Part shown: positions 60,815 through 64,000 of the stretch, in pieces
Position numbering within the stretch: position 1 is the stretch's first letter
Layout: each line of letters starts with the position of its first letter
Assembly: GCA_947381905.1 (NCBI GenBank)
Contig: CANCXL010000004.1
Span: 1 to 64,000, forward strand
DNA length: 64,000 nt
Direction of reading: 5' to 3'
Source: an uncultured Clostridiaceae bacterium
GTDB lineage: Bacteria; Bacillota; Clostridia; TANB77; CAG-465
Made by a program: the position numbers and the translations under genes
The notes under the pieces: model-generated
What the model saw: the letters and a program-made list of their open reading frames with translations, nothing else
Databases searched by the model: none
Told to the model about the DNA's origin: nothing

Positions 60815-60875
60815 TAGAATTTACATAACTTTCTTGAGACGGTAAAAAATAATTAAAATATATTGACACGGTAAA
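60802..60875. promoter_or_regulatory. Three-copy operator array of the element's genetic switch
   Basis: TTGACACGGTAAA occurs at 60863-60875 (O3, forward) and 60814-60802 (O1, reverse). A variant TTGAGACGGTAAA is at 60834-60846 (O2, forward). The shared CGGTAAA half-site also makes the palindrome TACCG-TATTA-CGGTA at 61151-61165, just after the Cro-like gene. This looks like the binding motif of the repressor and/or the Cro-like protein. Confidence 0.75.
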
Positions 60876-60891
60876 AATAATAGTATATAAT
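60863..60891 (+). promoter_or_regulatory. Cro-gene promoter (rightward) with operator O3 over its -35
   Basis: TTGACA (60863-60868), 17-bp spacer, TATAAT (60886-60891). The -35 is embedded in operator copy O3, mirror image of the repressor promoter. Confidence 0.82.
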
Positions 60892-60920
60892 TACCTTATC
60901 AAGAAAGAGAGGTGCAATAA

Positions 60921-61148
60921 ATGAAAGAAAAAATTTGTAGAAATATAAAAAATAGAAGAATTTTTTTGGGATATAGTGCTAATAAAGTTACTGATATTAT
61001 TAATGTGACAAGAAAAAAGCGAGGAGCAAAACCTATTGTTGCTAGTACTTATTACAAAAAGGAAAATGGAGAAATACCTATATATGTAGAAGAACTTGAA
61101 GATATTGCAATAGCATTGAAAGTAGAGCCTAAATTTTTTTATCAATAA
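60921..61148 (+). CDS. Cro-like small HTH regulator
   Basis: A 75-residue XRE/Cro-like DNA-binding protein: CRNIKNRRIFLGYSANKVTD, then ASTYYKKENGEIPIYVEELE and IAIALKVEPKFFYQ. It has an insertion of basic residues (NVTRKKRGAKPIV) between helices. It is transcribed divergently from the repressor from a promoter that overlaps operator O3, the arrangement of a lysogeny/excision switch. Ribosome binding site GAGAGGTG. Confidence 0.78.
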   Translation: MKEKICRNIKNRRIFLGYSANKVTDIINVTRKKRGAKPIVASTYYKKENGEIPIYVEELEDIAIALKVEPKFFYQ

Positions 61149-61150
61149 TT

Positions 61151-61165
61151 TACCGTATTACGGTA
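61151..61165. promoter_or_regulatory. Palindromic operator downstream of the Cro-like gene
   Basis: TACCG-TATTA-CGGTA, a perfect 5-bp-arm palindrome using the same CGGTA half-site as O1-O3. It lies 2 bp after the Cro-like stop codon and before a ribosome binding site (AAAGGAGAG) for a truncated frame. Confidence 0.6.
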
Positions 61166-61182
61166 GAAAGGAGAGCGATAAT

Positions 61183-61215
61183 ATGCCAGAAAAAATAAAA
61201 AAAAGTATTTACTAA
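61183..61215 (+). pseudogene. Ten-codon remnant of an early element gene
   Basis: A good ribosome binding site (AAAGGAG, 61168-61174) leads to MPEKIKKSIY and stop. A strong start with an immediate stop suggests that a gene once followed the Cro-like gene and was removed by deletion. It overlaps the end of the opposite-strand frame at 61150-61302. Confidence 0.5.
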
Positions 61216-61311
61216 ATCTATATTTTTAATTTCATTTATTATTTTTTCTTTTTCACTTTTTTTCTTTTTCTTTTGATTATATATCTTTAAAAAATTACTC
61301 ATATTTTTACC

Positions 61312-61509
61312 TCACTTTATACATAGTATATCTCCTGGTTCGCATTCTAAAACAGCACATATTCTTTCTAGTGTTGAAAATCTAATGGCCATTGTTTCAT
61401 TATTCATTAAATTTGATAGAGACTGATAGCCGCCTTCCATATTTTTTATAAACCAGTATTTACTTTTCCCCTTTTGTTTTAAAATATCATTTATTTTTAC
61501 ATAAATCAT
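61312..61509 (-). CDS. Small XRE-family HTH protein
   Basis: A 65-residue helix-turn-helix protein of the short YozG-like group: YVKINDILKQKGKSKYWFIK, GGYQSLSNLMNNETMAIRFS and LERICAVLECEPGDILCIK. It is nearly all DNA-binding domain. Ribosome binding site GGAGGAG on the reverse strand just before ATG. It is a third regulator in a 4.4-kb element. Confidence 0.75.
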   Translation of the reverse strand: MIYVKINDILKQKGKSKYWFIKNMEGGYQSLSNLMNNETMAIRFSTLERICAVLECEPGDILCIK

Positions 61510-61569
61510 TAAATTACTCCTCCTTTATTCTAAATTTTACAAAATATGCACGTATTATTTTAACTAGGT

Positions 61570-61611
61570 TTGACAGCAACTATTGTCGAAATAAGTTATT
61601 TCTGCTATAAT
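61570..61611 (+). promoter_or_regulatory. Promoter of the small forward gene, with a dyad over the -35
   Basis: TTGTCG (61583-61588), 17-bp spacer and TATAAT (61606-61611). An imperfect dyad, TTTGACA ... TGTCGAA, covers 61570-61590 and the -35, so a regulator such as the adjacent HTH protein may bind here (inference). Confidence 0.6.
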
Positions 61612-61627
61612 ATTTTAGGTGGTAGTT

Positions 61628-61804
61628 ATGGATATAAAAAAAGAAATTTTAGATGTGCTTTTTCAAGTTGAAACGATGCTTTCTTTAGGTAAACCTAATG
61701 GGGAGATAATTGAATATATAGAAAAAAAGAAAAAGGAAATTGAAGAAGTGTCAATAGATAAAACAACAGAGTATATTGATGATTTAGTGAATAATCTAAA
61801 ATAG
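61628..61804 (+). CDS. Small hypothetical protein, 58 aa
   Basis: A 58-residue helical, acidic/lysine-rich protein: KKEILDVLFQVETMLSLGKP, GEIIEYIEKKKKEIEE, TTEYIDDLVNNLK. ATG 61628 is 5-6 bp after AGGTGG; the earlier in-frame GTG is part of that region. It has its own promoter. No family recognised; small proteins of this type are common accessory genes of integrative elements. Confidence 0.6.
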   Translation: MDIKKEILDVLFQVETMLSLGKPNGEIIEYIEKKKKEIEEVSIDKTTEYIDDLVNNLK

Positions 61805-61843
61805 CTATTTTATAAAGTAGTTAAATAAGTTAACATAAGATGG

Positions 61844-61849
61844 TATAAT
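61844..61849 (+). promoter_or_regulatory. -10 element at the right end of the element, reading into mtaB
   Basis: A perfect TATAAT with a weak -35 (TTAAAT at 17 bp). It is the nearest promoter to the re-formed mtaB gene and lies inside element DNA. Confidence 0.5.
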
Positions 61850-61874
61850 ATAAACAATTAAAGAAGGTGTTTAT

Positions 61875-62015
61875 ATGTATCAACAATTAAAGAATGAATT
61901 GAACTTTTTTGAAAGAGTACTTTTTATGTTATTTAAAAAGTACTCTATTAAAGTATATAAGGTAGGTGTAAAAGTTGGATTTAATTGGTCTAATTTTGAA
62001 ACTTGGCAAAAATAG
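61875..62015 (+). CDS. Small hypothetical protein, 46 aa, leader of the re-formed mtaB
   Basis: A 46-residue frame with ribosome binding site GAAGGTG: MYQQLKNELNFFERVLFML, then a basic and aromatic end (KVGFNWSNFETWQK). No family is recognised. It ends 29 bp before the mtaB start and would be on the same transcript, so it may be an element accessory gene or a leader that keeps ribosomes entering mtaB. Confidence 0.5.
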   Translation: MYQQLKNELNFFERVLFMLFKKYSIKVYKVGVKVGFNWSNFETWQK

Positions 62016-62044
62016 TAAAATGTAAAAATGGAGGAAATGCAGTA

Positions 62045-63376
62045 ATGACAACGGATAGAGAAAATAATAAAAGGAAAATGCTCGTATCTTTCCGCACTTT
62101 AGGGTGCAAAGTCAATCAATATGAGACAGACTTAATGATGAAAAGTTTTATAGATTATGGATATGAAATAGTAGATTTTAAGGATAAAGCACAAATATAT
62201 GTTATTAATTCATGTAGTGTTACTAACCTATCTACAAGAAAGACAAGGCAGTATTTAAGTAGAGCAAAAAAAATGGGAGGAATAGTAGTACTTGCAGGAT
62301 GTTATGCTCAAGAACTTGGTAGTGATAAAGAGATAGAAAATGTAGATATTATAATTGGAAATCAAGAGAAAAACAATATTGTTCAAACAATAGAAGAATA
62401 TATAAAGCTAAAAGAAGAAAACAAAAAAATATTATATAAGGTTAGTGAAATTGGAACACAAAAAAAATACATACAACCAGAAAATTTAGTTAAAGGCAGA
62501 GAAATTAGGGAAAGTATTAAAATTGAGGATGGTTGTAATAATTTTTGCTCATATTGTATTATTCCATATGTTAGGGGAAGAGTCAGAAGTAGAAATTTAG
62601 ATGAGATAATAAAAGAAGTTAAGATGCTTGTTAAAAGTGGTGTTGGTGAAGTTGTTTTAGTAGGTATTGAAATAGCGTCATATGGAAAAGATTTACAAAA
62701 TGGTATAACAATGATTGATGTTATTGAATCTGTATCTAAAGTTGATGGGCTAAAGAGAATTAGACTTGGATCTATCGAGCCAAGAGTGTTAACGTTAGAT
62801 AATATTAAACGTATGGCAAAAATTGAAAAACTTTGCCCACATTTTCATATATCTGTACAAAGTCTAGATAACAATGTTTTAAAAAGAATGAACCGTAAAT
62901 ATACAAGAGAAGATATATTTGAAATTGTAGAAAACATTAGAAATAATTTTGTAAACCCTGCTTTTACATGTGATATTATTGTTGGTTTTCCAGGCGAAAC
63001 AGATGAGGAATATGAAAATACAATAGATGGTGTTAAAAAAGTAGGATTTTATGAGGTGCATGCATTTAAATACTCAAAGAGAAAATGGACAGTTGCAGCT
63101 AAAATGGAGAATCAAGTTGATGGAAATATTGCTCAAAAAAGAAGTGAAAAACTCATAGGACTTGCTCAAGAACTTAAGCTTAAATACATGCAAAATATGA
63201 TAGGACAAGTATCAAGTATATTAGTAGAATCACAAAAAGAAGGCTATGTACAAGGATATACACCAAATTATGTTATGGTAAAATGTATTGGAGATAAAGA
63301 ATTAATAGGTAAAGAGTTAAAAGTAACAATAGATAGAACAGATGGACAATTAATGAGTGGTAATATTGTATATTAA
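62045..63376 (+). CDS. mtaB: tRNA t6A37 methylthiotransferase MtaB with element-derived N-terminus
   Basis: A 443-residue radical SAM methylthiotransferase that turns t6A37 into ms2t6A in tRNA. The N-terminal UPF0004 domain (FRTLGCKVNQYETDLM, NSCSVTNLS, LAGCYAQE) has three cluster cysteines. The radical SAM core has DGCNNFCSYCIIPYVRGRVRSR, and the C-terminal TRAM domain completes the protein. ATG 62045 lies 10 bp after GGAGG; 62078 (MLVSFRTLGC) is an alternative with a poorer site, and 62003 overlaps the upstream gene. The first about 20 residues come from the element and replace MKVAFFTLG of the original gene. Full-length and apparently functional. Confidence 0.92.
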   Translation: MTTDRENNKRKMLVSFRTLGCKVNQYETDLMMKSFIDYGYEIVDFKDKAQIYVINSCSVTNLSTRKTRQYLSRAKKMGGIVVLAGCYAQELGSDKEIENVDIIIGNQEKNNIVQTIEEYIKLKEENKKILYKVSEIGTQKKYIQPENLVKGREIRESIKIEDGCNNFCSYCIIPYVRGRVRSRNLDEIIKEVKMLVKSGVGEVVLVGIEIASYGKDLQNGITMIDVIESVSKVDGLKRIRLGSIEPRVLTLDNIKRMAKIEKLCPHFHISVQSLDNNVLKRMNRKYTREDIFEIVENIRNNFVNPAFTCDIIVGFPGETDEEYENTIDGVKKVGFYEVHAFKYSKRKWTVAAKMENQVDGNIAQKRSEKLIGLAQELKLKYMQNMIGQVSSILVESQKEGYVQGYTPNYVMVKCIGDKELIGKELKVTIDRTDGQLMSGNIVY

Positions 63377-63377
63377 C

Positions 63378-63406
63378 TTGAAAATTGTATAAAAACGTTA
63401 TATAAT
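63378..63406 (+). promoter_or_regulatory. Promoter of the DUF4321-mreB unit
   Basis: TTGAAA (63378-63383), 17-bp spacer, TATAAT (63401-63406), 35 bp before the DUF4321 start codon. Confidence 0.75.
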
Positions 63407-63440
63407 CTGGTATAGATTTAAATTTTGGAGGTAGAGATAT

Positions 63441-63698
63441 ATGAGAAAAGCATTAATAATTATATTATGCGCTTTAGGATTAATAGTAGGAGTACTTGTT
63501 GGAGATCAAATGGCAGGAACTGCTCTAAATTGGTTATCAATTGGAGGAAGTATAGGTCTTGAAAACCCAATAACTCTAAATTTAGGAGTAATTACTTTAA
63601 CACTAGGATTTTGGTCTAGAATAAACATTGGAGGAGTATTTGGTCTTGTAATATTTGCAGTAATTGCTAAATGGATTACAAGTTGGTTAAAAATATAA
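63441..63698 (+). CDS. DUF4321 small membrane protein
   Basis: An 85-residue protein with two membrane helices: IIILCALGLIVGVLVGDQMA at the N-terminus and VFGLVIFAVIAKWITSWLKI at the C-terminus, linked by a Gly/Leu-rich loop (SIGGSIGLENPITLNLGV). This matches DUF4321 proteins found near mreB and maf/radC genes in clostridia. The function is unknown; position suggests a link to cell shape. Ribosome binding site TGGAGG. Confidence 0.75.
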   Translation: MRKALIIILCALGLIVGVLVGDQMAGTALNWLSIGGSIGLENPITLNLGVITLTLGFWSRINIGGVFGLVIFAVIAKWITSWLKI

Positions 63699-63729
63699 TA
63701 GTAAATAATGCATAAGAAGGAGAAATAAT

Positions 63730-64000
63730 ATGAAATCAATATCAAAGGAAATAGGAATAGATTTAGGAACATCACATACAAGAATTTGTGTAAGAGGAAG
63801 AGGAGTTGTTCTTTCTGAGCCCACAGTAGTTGCTATAAATAAAATAACAGGAGAAATACTTGCTGTTGGAAATCAAGCAAAAGAAATGCTTGGCAGAACC
63901 CCAGACAATATAGTTGCAGTAAGACCATTAAAAGATGGAATTATAGCAGACTTTGAAGCAACTAGAATGCTAATACAAAATCTTGTTTATAGAGTTGTTC
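63730..64000 (+). CDS. mreB: Rod-shape-determining protein MreB/Mbl, N-terminal part
   Basis: The first 90 residues of an actin-like protein, cut by the window end. It has the phosphate-1 loop EIGIDLGTSHTRICVRGRG, LSEPTVVAINK, VGNQAKEMLGRTPDNIVAVRPLKDGIIADFEA. The loop has SHTR where typical MreB has ANTL, so a paralogue such as Mbl is possible. It polymerises under the membrane to direct RodA-dependent wall synthesis. Ribosome binding site AAGGAG. Confidence 0.9.
   Translation, partial: MKSISKEIGIDLGTSHTRICVRGRGVVLSEPTVVAINKITGEILAVGNQAKEMLGRTPDNIVAVRPLKDGIIADFEATRMLIQNLVYRVV

Larger units (their letters stand above)
61150..61302 (-). pseudogene. Probably truncated small gene on the reverse strand
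   Basis: A frame of 50 codons with ribosome binding site GAGGT on the reverse strand. Residues 1-33 (MSNFLKIYNQKKKKKSEKEK, IINEIKNIDLVNT) look like a real lysine-rich N-terminus. The last residues run through the ribosome binding site region and operator of the Cro side (antisense), so they are probably not native. It is placed 9 bp after the small HTH gene, as a second gene of that unit. The join at about 61195-61215 looks like a deletion scar. Confidence 0.45.
57730..62105. mobile_element. Serine-recombinase integrative element inserted in the start of mtaB
   Basis: A block of about 4.4 kb separating the 5' stump of mtaB from its body. Left to right: terminator, large serine recombinase (reverse), membrane protein (reverse), S24 repressor (reverse), Cro-like gene (forward), gene remnants, small HTH gene (reverse), two small forward genes and a replacement mtaB 5' end. 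The junctions share only short identity: ACCCTTGGTTGT on the left and ACTTTAGGGTGC on the right, compatible with the 2-bp core of serine integrases (for example TG at 57729-57730 and 62105-62106). The exact ends are uncertain by a few bases. No replication, transfer or virion genes are present, so it appears reduced. Confidence 0.8.

Noticed and set aside
57702-62110. Programmed frameshift or intron within mtaB
   Set aside because: The interrupting DNA carries a complete serine integrase and a phage-type switch, and no group I/II intron features or intein motifs were seen.

Overview
The window is AT-rich (about 30% GC by eye), densely coded and uses standard start and stop codons. The gene set is that of a low-GC Bacillota, most likely an uncultured or gut Clostridia-type anaerobe: HrcA/CIRCE heat-shock control, SpoVS, YlmH, MtaB-DUF4321-MreB, Pta-AckA, a glycine riboswitch, and large Cna_B and MucBP surface proteins. 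No rRNA, tRNA or CRISPR array was found.

Layout. 1-5 kb: tail of a membrane-anchored protein, the Mg2+ channel MgtE, then a two-gene unit of a radical SAM-aminotransferase fusion and a tandem NUDIX protein. 5-10 kb: a 1645-residue thioester/Cna_B adhesin. 10-16 kb: an orphan diaminopentanoate-dehydrogenase-like enzyme, an unknown protein beside a C39-like protease, RlmI and small unknown proteins. 16-28.4 kb: a GltD-like/BirA/TetR unit, then a compact FASII and acetyl-CoA carboxylase operon (fabH-D-G-F-accB-fabZ-accC-D-A-fabI, a FabK/NMO-like flavoprotein, and a free-standing RpoA-CTD-like protein) with no acpP. 28.5-33 kb: a 1473-residue surface protein with about 13 MucBP-like repeats. 33-39.4 kb: SDR, Apt, MtnN, a Ca2+/cation antiporter, a membrane-NUDIX protein, a tandem glycine riboswitch driving a CDF-like transporter, and an SseB-like protein. 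39.5-44.3 kb: hrcA-grpE-dnaK-dnaJ. 44.3-55.7 kb: SpoVS, a membrane-tethered solute-binding-like protein with unknown genes (one duplicated and frameshifted), Pta-AckA, two aminopeptidases and RodA. 55.9-64 kb: dusB-ylmH-mtaB-DUF4321-mreB, split by a mobile element.

The mobile element (about 57.73-62.10 kb) carries a large serine recombinase, a divergently controlled repressor/Cro-like switch and a few small genes. It is inserted in the first codons of mtaB. The left junction keeps an 11-codon mtaB stump. The right end supplies a new promoter, ribosome binding site and N-terminal codons that restore the reading frame. It looks like a deletion-reduced element that has taken over expression of a host tRNA-modification gene.

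The strongest leads are: the integration with 5'-end replacement of mtaB; a glycine riboswitch controlling a CDF-family protein that seems to have lost metal-binding residues; the radical SAM-DegT fusion with its double NUDIX partner; the solo alpha-CTD-like protein ending the FASII operon; the mirror-image operator/promoter switch with an S24 repressor lacking its catalytic serine; and a duplicated gene pair with one copy broken at an A7 run.
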